A stretch of DNA of 64,000 bases from Strix aluco (GCF_031877795.1 NC_133971.1:14548325-14612324), one strand, 5' to 3'; counted from the stretch's first letter, positions 1-13,972 are shown. The notes: generated by a model not told the origin, from the letters alone. Program-made: numbers and translations.

Positions 1-731
1 AGGCAGGAAAAAACTTGCGCTTACTGTATTGACTTGATTCATAGCAGGCATTGAATACCATGTAACTGATGTTAGCAAGAGTAATGATTATGTGGGAGAC
101 AGCTTAGGTTCTTTTCCTTAACCGTATTTTATGGAAGCTGTGGAATTCCTAAAAATTAAAATAGGGTATGTAATTCCACTACATGAAATAACCCTGCTCA
201 CTTGTGTTTGTCTTCTACTCTAATTCAAACTACATTTTTCTCAGTTTACAGTGTAGAAACTGCACAATCAAAGAAATTTTGGGGAAAGACCTATCTTAAA
301 AGCTATCAAAACAGCTGGTGTCCAGGTCTTGAATCTGATCAAGACTTCCGACACATTCTTTTAATCTTTCCTCATTCCTACTTTCTTCTTTATCCTCTTG
401 TTTCCTATCTGTCTATTCAGAGTGTAAGCTCTTTAGAGGTAGAAACTTGCTGTTTGTACAAGACCTTCTGCAGTGTAGTCTAGAGTCTTGCTAGATGTCT
501 GAGCAGTAGTTAAAAATAACAGTACTCGATTATCTCTTGGCTTACAAATCAAAGTGCTGTGGGTAGTCAACTGAAAACACAAAACCTTGATTTGTCCTAA
601 GGCCACCTTCTAGTGTAAAAGTGTCCAAGTATTCTTAAAGTCAGTGCTTTATTTCATTATAACCTCTTTGTAGATGTTGTTCTGACACTTTATACGAATT
701 ACTTGCTTATTTTTCTTCCATTATCATTAAG
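1..731 (+). other. CDK7: CDK7 intron (3' part)
   Basis: AT-rich non-coding sequence leading into the CDK7 exon at 732. The intron ends in a pyrimidine-rich tract and an AG at 730-731. I searched for the preceding CDK7 exon, which should encode the end of the kinase C-lobe, and did not see it here. The 93-codon open frame at 202-483 has no recognisable similarity and is probably chance. Confidence 0.8.
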
Positions 732-879
732 GCATTGAAACAGAAGTATTTCAGTAACCGACCAGGACCCACTCCAGGAAATCAGCTGCCAAGACCCAAC
801 TGTCCTGCAGAAGCTGTAAAGGAGCAACAAAATGCACTTTTGAATTTGAAAAGGAAAAGAACAGAAGGAATAGATCAAG
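732..879 (+). CDS. CDK7: CDK7, penultimate coding exon
   Basis: Encodes 49 residues near the C-terminus of cyclin-dependent kinase 7, opening [16 protein letters not shown] and ending in the basic stretch [14 protein letters not shown]7 is the catalytic subunit of the CDK-activating kinase (with cyclin H and MAT1). It phosphorylates the T-loop of cell-cycle CDKs and, within TFIIH, the RNA polymerase II C-terminal domain, acting in the nucleus. This segment follows the kinase domain and closely matches the vertebrate CDK7 tail, including the NRPGPTPG and LPRPNCP motifs. The acceptor is AG at 730-731 and the donor is GT at 880-881. The exon ends one base into a glycine codon that the next exon completes. 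Upstream CDK7 exons lie outside the window. Confidence 0.96.
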
Positions 880-3800
880 GTAACCTCTTAATGTTTCACC
901 TGTTTGAAAATAGGAGCTAGATGCTCAGAAAGAATGTGATACTTCCAGTGTTTCAGAACAAAAACTCTCTGAGTGAACTACGTCCCTAGGCACCAGCACC
1001 AGCTGAAGCCCTTTAATGATTTATGTTTTAGAATAATTGCTTTGGGGTGAGAATGACTTTGTTCTGTGTTTGAACAGAACTGGTACAGAAAAGGCTCTTT
1101 TATGATGCTTCAGAATCTATTTGTTAGAAGAAATATATAATTCCATTAATTTCTGTAGTGGAGTGTGGTACTAGCCAGTAAATTATAGGCTACTATGATG
1201 CCCTTTATTTCTTTTTTTTTCTGAGACATCTTACTGAGATGGAAATAACTTTACATCCTTTAAAACAAAAAAAGCAGGGTGGGTGAGAGAGAGAGAAACA
1301 TAGCATGTTATTCTTTCAAATGGCAGACTGGAGAATGTAAATCAGGTTCAGAAGAGAGATTTCTGCTCGCTCTCTCTTAGACTAAGCAAATTACCTGTTA
1401 AGACCATCTGGGTAAGAAACGTTAAGCACATTTCTGTGACCCTTTTAAAAGGAAGCTGATTCCTTCACATTTACTTCTATGTGGAGCCTCCAGTCTTCCC
1501 TGAACAGTAGCATGTACTTCGTATCTTCTTGGCGAGAAAAGGTCTGAGCACTCCAGATGGGCATCTGACACTAAATTACTCAGACCTTCTAGCTGAGAGG
1601 CAAATATTGGTTCTTAAATTTGGAATTGGTCTTCTTAACAGTTGGAATAAGCTAGATAGCAGTTGTCAGGTTAGCATCAGCTTTTTGTTATTGCCAGCAT
1701 GAGACTCTGTTTTCATATAAGAGTGATGTCTTTTTGGAATGGAGATGCATCCAGGAAAGTGCATTTCCTCTTGAATTCAGAGACACCGCTACATTATCAG
1801 AGTTAAATTTACTTTTTAGGCACTTTGACTTGTTTCTTAGTCTGTGTCAAATTAAAAGTAAAATGTATTAGTTCACTAGCTTAAGGTTCTAATCTCAAAG
1901 AAAAATTTAATCAGTTGACTATTTGCATGCTCTTTGCTGACCCCAGTACCATGGGTCAACTAACATGTGGGAACTTGTCAAGTTACCATAGCTTAGGTAA
2001 TTAATTTAAACTTTTTAGCTCCTTTTGGAAGGACCATGTGAGGGTCTGTGATTAGTACAAGGAGTACATGCCTTAAAACATGCCTGTTAACTAAAAGACA
2101 TGAAAGAGGAAGCAGTGCTTCCTTGAGTTCTGTGACTTAACCATTTGAACATTTGACAATGTTCATTTGATAATGAGCAGATCTTCCAGAGCTGTATCAA
2201 GCTAGAACACTAATTGCTTTAACGTCTTTCCAAAAGTCTCGTCTTCAGCAAGAGGAAATCAGACTTTTGTGTTAAATGCCAGGAGTTTTGAGATTGGCTA
2301 TAACTATGGCTATAACTAAGGCATTTAGGAAGTCAGCATTACTTTTTGAGACATTTGAGTATCAGTATAAAAAGCAGTATCATTTCCACTAAGTGGAAAT
2401 GGAAACATGATGGATTTTTTGATGTGAATTTTCCATTATGTTCTGTTACTGCCTTATCTAGGCTGACAGAACCAGAGGGTCTCAAAGGTAGGTCCTCTAG
2501 TGCCAACGAACATTAAAGGAGAGAGCCAATGTTAGAGCTAGCAAATCTGCTACCCTGGATTTCATTTGACATCCTTACATGGTGTTATCATCTAAAGTTA
2601 AAATCTAAATATTGGTTTGGACAAACAATCCTACAGTCTTTGTTTAAATAAAATTTGAAGGACAGTATATTTTTATTGCTTTTGGGGATGGAACTGTCCA
2701 AAAGTCATTTCAAAGAAAAATAAGTTGCATCCCCAAAATTCTTAGGCTAGCCTGTGCTTGCATCCTGCACAGTACATTCTCCTTCCCTTAGCCCTGTTGA
2801 GGTAGCACTCTGGAACTAAGCAGAATAGACTGAGTGATTACTGATGGGTACCCTCTTATAAAATGTTGGCACCAGGAGCTGGCTACTAGGAGAAAGAATT
2901 TATGCCATCCCTGTAAGTGCTGCTTTTCCACAAGAGCAAAACCTTATAGCCTGTGGGATGTGTTCACCAAACTTAAATGTGCAGCAGCTGTACTTCCCAG
3001 AAAACAGCCTCTTTGTTGTTAAGGGGAAACTATCACTAGATGGATGATTGCCTGTGAAAAGTATTAAGCATGCATCATTTCTAGCTATTGCTACCACTTA
3101 TTTCTGATCAGTGATGTATGTGGACACACTAATGCTACCATGACATCATTGTCCATCTTCTTCACTCTGGCAAACAATCAAAAGCAGCATTCCTTCCCCA
3201 GGACAGTAATTTCTAATCCTATTAATCTTCATTTCTACAGAGCTGTAGGTTCACAAAACAGAGAGTATAAATGGTACAGCACTAAACTTTTCCCTGAATT
3301 AATGCAGTATTAAAGAATCTATCTAATTTCAGAACTATTCTATATTGGTTTGGAAAAAAAACACAAACCATTCTATTCATATCTAAGGTTAAGAATTTTT
3401 ATTGTTTGAGCATTCATTTAAAGTTCATGGGTGTGATTCAATATCAGAGTATTTTAGAGGAGACCTCTGCCTATAGGGCAGGCAAAACCAGTTGGATCCT
3501 TTCATAGTAAGCTTCATATCCATCCCAGAAGGCAGCAATGGTTAATTCTACCTATGTTATAAATAAGTAGCGAATGAAGAAATGAGAGAACAAAATCTGG
3601 AATAGAGTCAGAAAAGTACTGCTGCCCTCATCACCTCTACAGCTGATACTAAACAAAGACATGGTTAAAGAACGAGGCAGAGACTAAAAGGGCTGTTGCT
3701 TCCTGCAGACAGCTAATTGCTGGGTAGTGACAGCTTGTAAGAAAAATCATTAAGAGTGTATGTGTGGTGGGGCAGGGTTAAGCCTTAGAATAGCTTGCCT

Positions 3801-4115
3801 TTCTTACATTTAAAAGTTGAATTAACTGGCTAGCTTTTTATACCAGCAAAGAAAAATACTTACATGTATCCCAGATGCAATTAACACTCAATTACAGGAT
3901 TTGTGATTCATTTGGAGGACGTGTACTGGTTCAAGTGAACTTTGATCCTAGCACTCTTTCACAGATTCATTGGAAAGAGTCATCATGTACTGCTCCTGCA
4001 GCATTAAGCAGCTCAGAGTAGATGTATCTCAAGAAGGGTATCAAATGAATACTAAAACCTTGAGGAGGGGGCTGGACCCCTTTACTTTGATAACAATGTG
4101 ATTTACACTTTTCAG
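880..4115 (+). other. CDK7: CDK7 last intron
   Basis: A 3.2-kb intron with donor GTAACC at 880 and acceptor TTTTCAG ending at 4115. It contains a short GA run at 1285-1296 and several open frames under 70 codons with no recognisable homology. I see no mobile element with definable ends and no second gene. Confidence 0.85.
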
Positions 4116-4141
4116 GATTACCAAAAAAACTGATTTTTTGA
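4116..4141 (+). CDS. CDK7: CDK7, last coding exon
   Basis: This 26-nt coding segment is too short for ordinary ORF detection. Its first two bases complete the glycine codon left open at 879, and it then reads LPKKLIF followed by TGA at 4139-4141. LPKKLIF is the conserved extreme C-terminus of vertebrate CDK7, which fixes both the splice junction and the gene end. The human tail, from memory, has two glycines before LPKKLIF where this gene would have one. Confidence 0.96.
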
Positions 4142-4340
4142 TTGCTGTGGATGGTGGATGAAAAAGAGTGAAAATGGCCTGAGTCCCAACCATTGAAAAA
4201 AACGCTGTAATAGTCACTGGATGGTTATTTTGTAATATTTTCATATGTAATATGTGAATTTAATATTTCCTTACTGAAACAGAGGTTTCATTAACCCTAC
4301 TTCTTTTTCTGAATAAAAAAAACAAGAAGATTGCTTTCTC
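4142..4340 (+). terminator. CDK7: CDK7 3'UTR and poly(A) signal
   Basis: Short 3'UTR after the TGA. A canonical AATAAA lies at 4312-4317, followed by a T/G-rich stretch (about 4330-4375) suited to a downstream element, so cleavage is expected near 4330-4340. The 3'UTR would be about 190-200 nt. The exact cleavage site is inferred. Confidence 0.8.
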
Positions 4341-7300
4341 TGGTTTGCTGTCTTGTTACTTTGACTCGTGCTTTGAGGTGGTAACTGTCAAAGCTGCTTG
4401 CTGGCTACAGATTTACACAGAACCTTTATGCTGAGTCACGTGCTATCCTGTACAGATGGAGCAAAAGTAGAAGTAACACCCTTCTCACCTGGAGCTTAGA
4501 TGTACATATGATTGTCTGCCAGCCCTATAATGTTGGAAGAAATGTGTCATCATAAAGGAAGGGCAGGATGCTTTTTTGTTCCAGTTAATGTGCCAGTGTA
4601 TTAACAAATGAGTTTGCATGTGCTCTCTCAGCAGTCATGCATTAAGACTTTCCAAGGACGCATCTACTATATTGAAAACAATATGATGCACAGATTTAAT
4701 GTGGTGTGTGGGGTTTTTTTGCAGACTCCAGTCTTCCAGGAGTAATTATCTGAGAGCATATAAATACTGTTTCCTTCACAGCCTCAAGATTGCAATAAGA
4801 GATGGAGGGAGATCCAGCTGGGAAAACTATACCAGCCCTCCTGTCAACCTGTGGCTGTTGAACAATTCATAGTGCATACACTGGGCTCAGCTCTGCCTGA
4901 TTTCCAGCATGGCTGTGTTGCAGAGTGGCTGCTGGGTAACCAAACTTCTGCAGTGAAGAGAAAGAAGAGAGTAGGTGCTGTTGATGCAGCTTAACCGCAT
5001 GCCCACCCCTGTTGTGCAGTGGATCTCAGGGATACCTGGTGAGCCATTGTCATTTTCCCACCTGTGAACCGCTTTCAGCATTCTGTTTTCTGATGTATAT
5101 GGCAAGTGTATTAGTAGATGATGTTGAGGGTCGTAGAGGAAGAGCAACAATCTTCTTGCTCCCATGTTACTTCATTTTACTCCTACCTTGAGCCAATGTG
5201 AAGTATGCTGGCCTTGTGAGGGAGAACAGTTACTAGTCTTCCAGTGCCCTACTGTGTTCTGTATTGGTTGTTGGCAGTTGAATTTCTCACTAAGATCTAA
5301 TTGACAGTGTAGAGAAAATGTTTATCAAATAACATTAGTTACCACAATTTTCACTGTCTGTAATCAAACATCATCCTGAACGCAGGCTGGAGGATTAAGA
5401 GAACAGCAGTCCTACTTCTCGCAGTCGTATGTACAAAAATATGTTAATCTGAATCGGAAAGAGAGAGTTAAGAGTATTGTAAACTTTTTTGCATTGAACT
5501 TACCAAGGCCAGCATTCTAACTGGACTTCAAAGCCTGGAAACCTTCAGCCCCTAAAACAGATACTGTATTTTTCAGTGAGTATCCTAACTATTGGATATA
5601 ACAAATAGAGTTGCATGGCAGTGACAATTTAAGTATTGTCAGCTTTGCTTTGAGAGTAACACCATTCCCTTCTTGCTAAATGCTGCATGTGCCTAGATGA
5701 TACCCTTCCCTGATGGAAACCTTTTCCAGCAGAACAAGTAGCAGTCCTCTAAGCTCCTATTGGCAAAAGTTGTAGAGTAGGCACTGAATTAGATGGGCAG
5801 TCAGTGTTTGAATGTATAAAGCACAGTTAATGTGCTCTGTAAGCGTGGGGTTGAAGAGAGAGGATATTTTGTGACCAAGGCTACTGTCTTGCATGCTTTT
5901 GAGTCATGTGTTTACCACAGCAGATGCTCAAAAATAGCAATGCTTCTGTATGATATAAGTTAGGAGCTGTTCCTTTCCAGCTCCCACGCTGCAATTCATT
6001 TGGCAAACTGTGCACTGCATGTATGGTTGGGGCCTGTTCTATACCATAAGCGTATACAGTAAGTCCTGTTTTCAGATGAGTTCTTGAACAACACCGCCTG
6101 TGTCAGGGACTAGAATTGCCTTTCTCTTAATGGTGGTGTTGTACATAGATAAAGTGTATGTATATCACAAAGTAAGATAAAATTAGAAAAAGGATCAGCA
6201 CAATATTTTTTCTTAATCTTAGGCTTTTGGATGGTTTGATTTAACTTTTGTGACTTAGGTCAGAACTCTGGAAGGAATATTTGGGACTCCTGGTGAACAT
6301 AACTTAATATGCAGTCATATGCTATTAGTCATCTAAATACTGTTTAATTTGTGATCTCGTTACCTTGTAAACTTTATGTCATGCTAATCATGCTTCAGCT
6401 TTGACAATCTATCTTTTATCACACCAACTCATTGAATATACAGCTGCTGCAATCTACTTGGCTTCTGTTCAGAACCACAATAATCAAGGACTGTTTGTTT
6501 TGAGCCTGGAGTGTGCCCACTTGTGCAGAGGTCTAAGTTGTACACTTGTGCAAACTGGAGCATAATCTAAATGCCTTCTCTCTTGGTTTGAGATGGTTCT
6601 TCTGCCCATACCACCTTTTTATCATGAGTTATGCTGTGTCTTCCTGAAAGGTTAGTACTCTGCAAACGAGGGCTCTTACCTCAAGACTTAATGGAATTTG
6701 AGTAATGTCTATGCATTGTACTGATGCTGTTTACATAATTGAATTAAAACTTTGTTTTCTTCCTTCCATTTTGTTGCCACAATAAATGTGGCAAAACTCA
6801 TTGTATGAGTGCGCAATGCAGAACAGGAAGGTGCTCTCTGTTTTAAACAAAACTGATTTCATTTTCTCACAGATACCAGGATTACTTGTGGTGGCATGGA
6901 GAACAAGGACTGCTAGCTATGCTGTCACCATCTTGTCTTCCTGGTTCTCGATTGGTACCAACGCTGCGTGATCCCTGCAGCCTTTTTGTTTTGACAAAGA
7001 AGTCTCAGAGCCAGATTGATTTGTAACATACAGTTGTTGCTTTACATCTGTGGTGTGGTCTTATCCATGGTGTGGCCTTGATGCTGTCAGCACTCCAGGC
7101 AGCACTGCCAGTTGTTTGCTTTTACCTGTGTTTATTCTTGGCTTTTGTGACTGTTCTTTTTCCCTTGACTTACTGCATGTACACTGTTTGCTTAACTCCT
7201 GCTCAGCCATTTCTTCTGGTGCACAAATGTTTATGCTCCATGTGCTCCAATGTAACAATGCCTTTACAGAGCAGGTTTCACCTGTTACCTTTTAATATTA

Positions 7301-10300
7301 AGTTGCTTCTTCAAGGGAGGGGATGGGTCGTTACAGAAAAGGCTATAGTTAGGCCTGCTTTTCTTTGAATCCCTCTGTTGCCCCTTGGATTTCATACTCA
7401 ACTATGTCAACTTTGTTTCTGAGGTAGAGGGTATTCTCTCCACATGGCTGTAATGAAATCACAGGATAAAACAGGGGTAGGTCTTGATGTAGCTTGTCAG
7501 GTTGAGATAGGGAAACTTCTCAGCTAAACTGAGTGCTTTGAACACTTTTGGCAGACTGTGTTTTGGCTTGCAGCTTGCTGATACTCGGTACTGTGTGAGA
7601 GACTAGGGAAGCCCACCACCACTACCAGGAAGGCTCCAGAAGCAGCTCTGTTCTCGCTAGCTTGGAAACTCCAGTTGGCCAAACGTTGTTCATCGTATAA
7701 TGCCTATTTCTCATTTTCAAGCTTCCCCAAGAAGAGCTGGAATAAAATCTCAGTTTTGATGCTATTGAACTAGCCTCCTGTTATCTCTGTGGTCAATTCT
7801 AGTATTTTCTCTTTGTTTTTCTATTTGTGAGCAACTTATTCAGAAAATATCTATTTATTTCCCTTTAGAAACTCTTACTCTTTCAAAGATACGGACAGGG
7901 GGTTTTCCTTCCAAATAACCAAATCCAGAGGCAAACTGGATCAGTTTTCCCTGCCACTAGAGGCAATGTCTGACAGAGAAATAAGGCAGATGGTCAGATC
8001 TGGTAACAACTCTCTGACCTTAAACACTTACCTTTCTGAGAATCATCACTCTGCCAGCTTGAAGCTCCTTGTACAGATGGAAAACTGGGCTGTCTCTTAG
8101 CATGCAGCTTGACCCTGCTTAACTTCATATCCCTGTAGAACTTTAATAAGACCCTGTATATTGACCTTATCTAGTAACTCGGGGGTATGCAGGCTTCCTT
8201 TCTTCCATCTGTCACTCATTAACTCCAGTAACACAGTGTGTCTCAAGCTGACACCAGACTTCTTACTGCAGGCTGGTTACCTGAGTGTCAGAAATGTGTC
8301 AGTGTGCTGAGAAATGCTGATGTCTCCTTTTCTTCCAGCACAATGTTTTCCTTAGTGTCACTTGAGTTAAATGCCTGTGTCAGTTATTCATAAGGTAAAG
8401 GTATTAGCTGTGATTAAGAAACCTGAGACATCATATAATAAAATCCTGATTTAGGAATGAAAAGCTGTACTGCATACAGTTGCTGAGAATTTGGAAAGAA
8501 TGACATTTATAATTGGAATTACATGGTATTGTGCTAAAAAGAGTCAACAAAGAGCATGCAAATGCAGCATCTGGAGAGTTCAGTGCAAAGCTGTGTAATA
8601 TTACTGTTCTGTACTTTGACTATAAATATTAACCTACTCAGAAGGGTTTAGTTGGTGCATTTCCTTAACAGACAATGCAGGTTTTAATCCACTTTAACAC
8701 TGGAGTGAAAAAACAACTAAGCAACCAGTTTATTAAACTATCATTCTCAAAATTAAAGGGTTTTTTTAAAGCAAGTTTGACTGGAAATACCAGCCTTGTG
8801 GGTTTTTTAATACTAAAATCTTCAAATGCTATGAAATGCTTTCTTTCAAGTCCAACAAATGTTTTAAAACATTTCATTTGATCAGAATCTAACCAAATTT
8901 GTCTACTTAAGTGCACAGATTTTCTTTTCCTTTTGATTTTTTTTTTTTTTTTTTAGTAACTGCTACCAGCTAGGAAAGATTGGTGTGAATTACAGAACAC
9001 TGATAAAGATACAGTGGAAGATACCACCATTTAGCATTATGACCAACCTGATATTCTTGAAGGGCCAGTTACATGTGCATGTCTGACAGTCTCTGTTTGT
9101 CATCTCTGTAATCAGCCCCATCTCAGAGATTTATAGTTGCAGGTTGTTCTTGCCTTGCACTGGCAGGCCATTTGGTGTTCTCTTTGCTATTCTAGTTGCT
9201 TTGTGTGCCCCCCTGCAGATCCACACATGATCTTCAAGATGATCATTCAGTTATATCAGTAACAAATACTGTAGTATATGTCTGTTACTAGATCCCAAGC
9301 CAACTGATGCCCTTCTGAAAGCTTCTGCTGGGTGATGTAGTCTTCTGCCCCTAGAGAGGCTGACAACAGCTTGAAAGCTTAGATTCTAAAAGCTCTAACA
9401 TCAAAAGATGACACAAAAGTTACATTTTTTTCTGTCATTGGACTCTTTGCAGCCATTATTGTAATGCACTTATTTATTTTTAAGCAGAGTAGCAACTGGA
9501 GAGTCAAAATAAGGAAGGTGTAGCAGCCAAGAACTCTGAGCTAAAAGCATAACTGGTGACTTGGTGCTCTTGGCAAATTCTGGCATGGGCCGTACCCTGC
9601 CCTTGGGCTTCCTGCACAGAGCCAAGCATTAAAACACCTCTGAGATGCTTCAACTGCTCATGATGCACCTTTGTGTCTAAGAGGGCTATTCCCACTTGCT
9701 TTTTGTCAAGCTGGGCTATACTATACTGTGGCAGCTGGTCCTGGCACGATTCCTAAGTACACTGGCTTTATGAAGATTTCCAAAGATTCTGGAAGTCCTT
9801 GGCTACCTAAGAGGTTCTGGGGAGAAGTGGTCCATAATCCTGGTGCTAGTACATACTTGGGAAGAAAAACTGAGGAAGTCATGAGTTTATTATGGCCTGC
9901 AGCCATGTAGATTGTGAGATGGAGATGGTCTTGCAGTCATGCACAAGTATAACTAAATAAAGTGGTAAATAAATTATTTTTACTGTCTGCTCACACCTTT
10001 GCATGGTGGTCCCCTTTACTGGAATACCTTTTCCACAGGAAACTATTCCAGCAAACAGCACAGCAGTTAGGTCATTAGCTGTGTAAGAGATTCAGTTTGG
10101 ACCTGAGTGGTGGCTTCCAGAACACGTGCATGCACGTGCACAGACATTTCCCTTCCTTCCCATAACCACATTTTTGACTGGTGTCTAATTGCTAGGCTCA
10201 AGCAAAATACACATTTACCTAAAAATCAATTTCACATCTTTTGTATTTTAACAGGCATATAAAGTCTAAATTTACACTACAAATATGATCTAATTTTATG

Positions 10301-13300
10301 TAAGTGGCCACCATGATGTGTAACAGTCTGCTTTTGTTTTCCTTCTGATTTTATTTACATTTGGAAAGATTTTCTGTATTTCATTTCACCTGAAAAACAG
10401 CCAAGTGGTAGATTTCTCCTTCTCATTGGATGCAGACCTTTTGTGCTCCTCTCTTTGCCAGCTGGCACAAACCAAAATCCTTTAATTACTGAAAAATCTT
10501 GAAATTGCAAAACATTGAAAGCATCATTCCAAGTTGCAGCTTCACTTCAGAAGGTGTAAACAAAATGGCACAATTCCTAATGTTTTTACCCTAAAATACA
10601 CTGAGCTCATTTATACTATGCAAATATTGAGGAAGCACAGAGTCCTTGGGCATTCCTGGTAAGTTCTGATTTCCCTGTACTATGCCAAAAAGCTTTCCAC
10701 TTCACCACTAACTTTGAGTTCTCTATAGAGGTAGTAATACTGTATTCTTGTCACAGTGAAAGGGGAGAGTGAGCACCTCTGCTTCTGTTAGAATAATTCA
10801 TGTAGAAATGAGTTAGGAATGAGTGAAGTGGATGCATGTAAAGGTGCAACATCTGCAAGTGAAAATGCCAGTTGGGATCCAAGAGTAGTGCCTTATCAGG
10901 TGACTTGAGCACTTGATGTGCCACAGAAGGTCACTGGTGTGTCTGAAACAGGGCTTGCTATCTTGCAGGCAGAGTTTTGGTAGACTGCCTGAAGGTAGGT
11001 GGATCAAAGTGACATGCTTCTGGGGCTTCAGGTTCTTCTAGTCTGCTCTGCTTGTATATAGAGTGAGGAAAGTGGCTTGCTCCGAGGGCACAACTGGCTT
11101 CTTACCTGGACTTTTTCTGGGAAATGGCACATGATTACAGTTTCTAACCAAACACTCCTTCATTCTTTGCTCCCCAGCACCTGAACTGAGACCAAAATTT
11201 TAACTCCATTCCTGGGTACTCCTTCGCTGTCTTGCTTACTGCAGGGCCACTTCTTGCCCCCGTTCCACCCAACTCATTAAATCACTGTATATCTTTGTAA
11301 AATTCTTTATACAAAGCAAGGCCAAAGCATCTTGTCTTTCTCTACTGAATCGATGGATTCCCTGTCACTTGAAAGCCCTAAGTCAGAATTAGCATCTCTT
11401 CAAAGAGGCACTCTTTACCCTGCCAAAAGGAACAGTTTGAGGCAGGAATTACTGGTTGAAGATTTCTGGCCAGTAAATCAAATTAGGGGAACAACAGCCT
11501 TTTCTGATTTCAGAATATGTATTTGATGAGTAAGCCTTATTCTAAGTGCATGGATAATTTCAAAGTGACAGTTTCTTTACATGCAGTCTGCTCATTGCTT
11601 TGCTATTAGCCTGCTTAATGCTTGCCAGCAACACAGCAGGAAAGTTCAGGCCTTTCTGGTGACGAATTTTTCACTTAAAAAGCCAAGGCGCACATCCCAG
11701 GGCTCTGGGGTGCTCTAACTGATTGCAAAGTCCATTACAGAGCTCTGCTGTTTCTTCAGTGCAAAGGCTGGATCTATTTGTGTCAGTGATAATGGTGCTG
11801 GCATTAACAGACCTGCACAGAGCAGTGAATTAATGGTGTTCCCCATCCAGTGAATGCTTGTTGCTGTCACAGACATGCTGACGTGGGTGTACTCTTCCAC
11901 CATACCTGTATGTCACCTTCACCAGTCTGTCTTTGCAAGGCAGTTTTGTTTTTAAATTAAGCCTCAGATTCTCCTTCATGTTTTGAGTTGATTTTGCAGA
12001 TGTGGAAATTAAACAAAGCCTGACCAGTCAGCTTCTCGTGACTGTATAAGAAGCCTGGAACAGAAATAGAAGATGAGCACAGTTTTGCTGAGTTCTTACT
12101 CTGCTGTGATGCTCGTGTTCCTGTATCTTAACCACATGCTTCAAGAACCTGACTATGTTTTGAAGTTAAAAACACCTGTGGTTTTCCATTGCCAGTTCAC
12201 TGGCCACACTGCTTTCCTGTCTGTTGGTCAATTCTTGATTCATTCTCTTCAGCACGGCCTCTCGGGGGAGGAGCTGTTAATCAGAGAACGTGGGCTGAGA
12301 CTTCTACCCCCAGCCCTGACTTGAGGAGTCCTCACCTGAGGATGGGGCTTTTGCTGCTCCTGCAGAGCAGGAGCATCAACCTCATTGGTGCCTGAACTGT
12401 GGAGGGGTCTTCTGGGATGCCTGCAAGCTGGTGTCCTTTGCAGCTCAATAACCAACTAGTTGATGCAATTAATCTTACAACAGTGGTAAATACCCTGTCT
12501 GTAACTGAGTGTATGCAGATGTTAGAGCACCATTAAAAATAAAGCATGTCTGCTTTTTATAAACTGTACCCTTATGGTAACTCTGGTCTCTTTGGTTCCC
12601 GCTATAACACCCAAATTATGTAACGCTGATTCATCATACAATCCGCTTCCTAAAGCATCGACTTTCTGTTTGTTTGCACACGAGGAAAGAGGAAGGGGAT
12701 TTACGCAATACATCCTGCAATCCATACCAATTTCCTTTTTGGTGTGTGTAGCTACATCATCTACAGGTATATACCAGTATGTAGTTTAATGACTTTTAGT
12801 CTGACTGAATTCCTAAAGCTAGGGCATTTTGAGACTAAAGTTCCAAATAGTTACCTTAATTATTATAGCACACACAGAGAGGCAACAAAGCGGACAAGGC
12901 GAGGGACTCTTTTCAGAGAGACCCCGGTGGCTACTGTTGTGGCTTTGTCTGCAATAGCTAAGGTATCCTGTCATCACATGGGAAGCTGAGAAATGCTCAG
13001 CTACTGCCCGGTACTGCACTTGATTCCTAGCAACTGATGCTGGAGAAAGTATTTTGGAAACACTGGGGAAGATCTCAGCTCCTGTTCGGAAAGCACAGCC
13101 CTCAAGCCGTCCTTCACACAAAGGCTTTTCCATGAAAGTGCAGGCAGTGTAAGGGCCACGGGATGCCGCAAAGCACTTTGAACCCAAGGTTGGTGCATTG
13201 CACTGTTAAACTTAGATTTGATGCCTGGTCTTTTAAGGGCCCTCTGTTTATTTCTTATTCAGAGAGTTCACCAAATCCCAGCCGCTGAAAAACCGGTCTT

Positions 13301-13439
13301 TTAGGGGGTATATGAGCAGGCAAGTGATCTGAGCAGTGTCCTTGAGAGCAGGCAGCCTGTGGAGGCCAGTCCTGCACGGACTGATGCTAAATGGCAGAGC
13401 TGAAGATGGCACTGCCGCTTCTGTTGGCTCGGGCAAGCC
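4341..13439. other. Intergenic region, CDK7 to SERINC5
   Basis: A 9.1-kb AT-rich stretch between the CDK7 poly(A) signal and the SERINC5 CpG island. I read both strands for exons of genes that flank CDK7 or SERINC5 in mammals and recognised none. It holds a T18 run at 8937-8954 and scattered open frames of 60-120 codons with no recognisable domains. No LTR or LINE with definable termini was seen. Old degraded repeats could be missed by eye. Confidence 0.7.
8937..8954. repeat. T18 homopolymer
   Basis: Uninterrupted run of 18 T followed by AGTAAC. It could be a retroposon-tail remnant on the minus strand, but no attached body is recognisable. It is most simply a microsatellite. Confidence 0.8.
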
Positions 13440-13725
13440 AAGTGAGACAGTTCGAACACGCCGCGCTGGCCGCTCTGCAAGACACGTGCGCTGGCACCTC
13501 CGCCGAGGTGCGGTTCCCCCTGGGCCAGGCTCGGAGGGTGGGTTCTCTCCCCCGCGGCAGACGCGGGGCTGCCGGTTCGCGGGGTGTCCCCTCGCTCAGC
13601 GCGGCGGGTCCCCGGCGGGCCGGGCCGGCCGGCGAGGCCCGCCGGAGGGAGCAGCAACAGCCGCACCGCCGCCGTGACGCGCCAGTTCGAGCGCGGAAGC
13701 GGCGCGGAACCCCCAGGCGCCGACA

Positions 13726-13744
13726 CCCCCCCCCCCCCCCCCCC
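13726..13744. repeat. C19 homopolymer in promoter
   Basis: Uninterrupted run of 19 C about 200 bp upstream of the SERINC5 start codon (G19 on the minus strand). It is prone to length variation and to assembly error. Confidence 0.85.
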
Positions 13745-13897
13745 GCCGCGCAGACTGACGACAGCGGAAGCCGCGCGGCGGGGCCGGGCCGGGCCGAGGG
13801 CGTCGCGGCCGGCAGCCGGGCAGAGGCGGTGCCGCTCCGCCCGCGGCGGAGGGGCCCCGCGTGCTGCCCTGCCCTGCCCGGCCCTGCCCGCTCCCGC

Positions 13898-13972
13898 ATG
13901 AGGGAGGCAGCGAGGGGGCCAGGCCGCGCCGCGCCGCCGGCATGTCCGCGCCCTGCTGCGCCGGCCAGGTAG
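13898..13972 (+). other. Upstream ORF overlapping the SERINC5 start (exon 1 part)
   Basis: An ATG at 13898-13900 lies 44 nt upstream of the SERINC5 ATG and in a different frame. In unspliced RNA it stops at TAG 13970-13972. In spliced RNA it runs from exon 1 into exon 2 and stops at TAA 29148-29150, a predicted 43-codon uORF overlapping the main start. It matters only if transcription begins upstream of 13898, which is not known. Confidence 0.5.
13942..13968 (+). CDS. SERINC5: SERINC5 coding exon 1
   Basis: Encodes residues 1-9, MSAPCCAGQ. The ATG at 13942 has G at -3. The donor is GT at 13969-13970, giving a phase-0 junction. The match to the human N-terminus (one substitution in nine residues) supports this exon despite its size. 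Confidence 0.93.
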
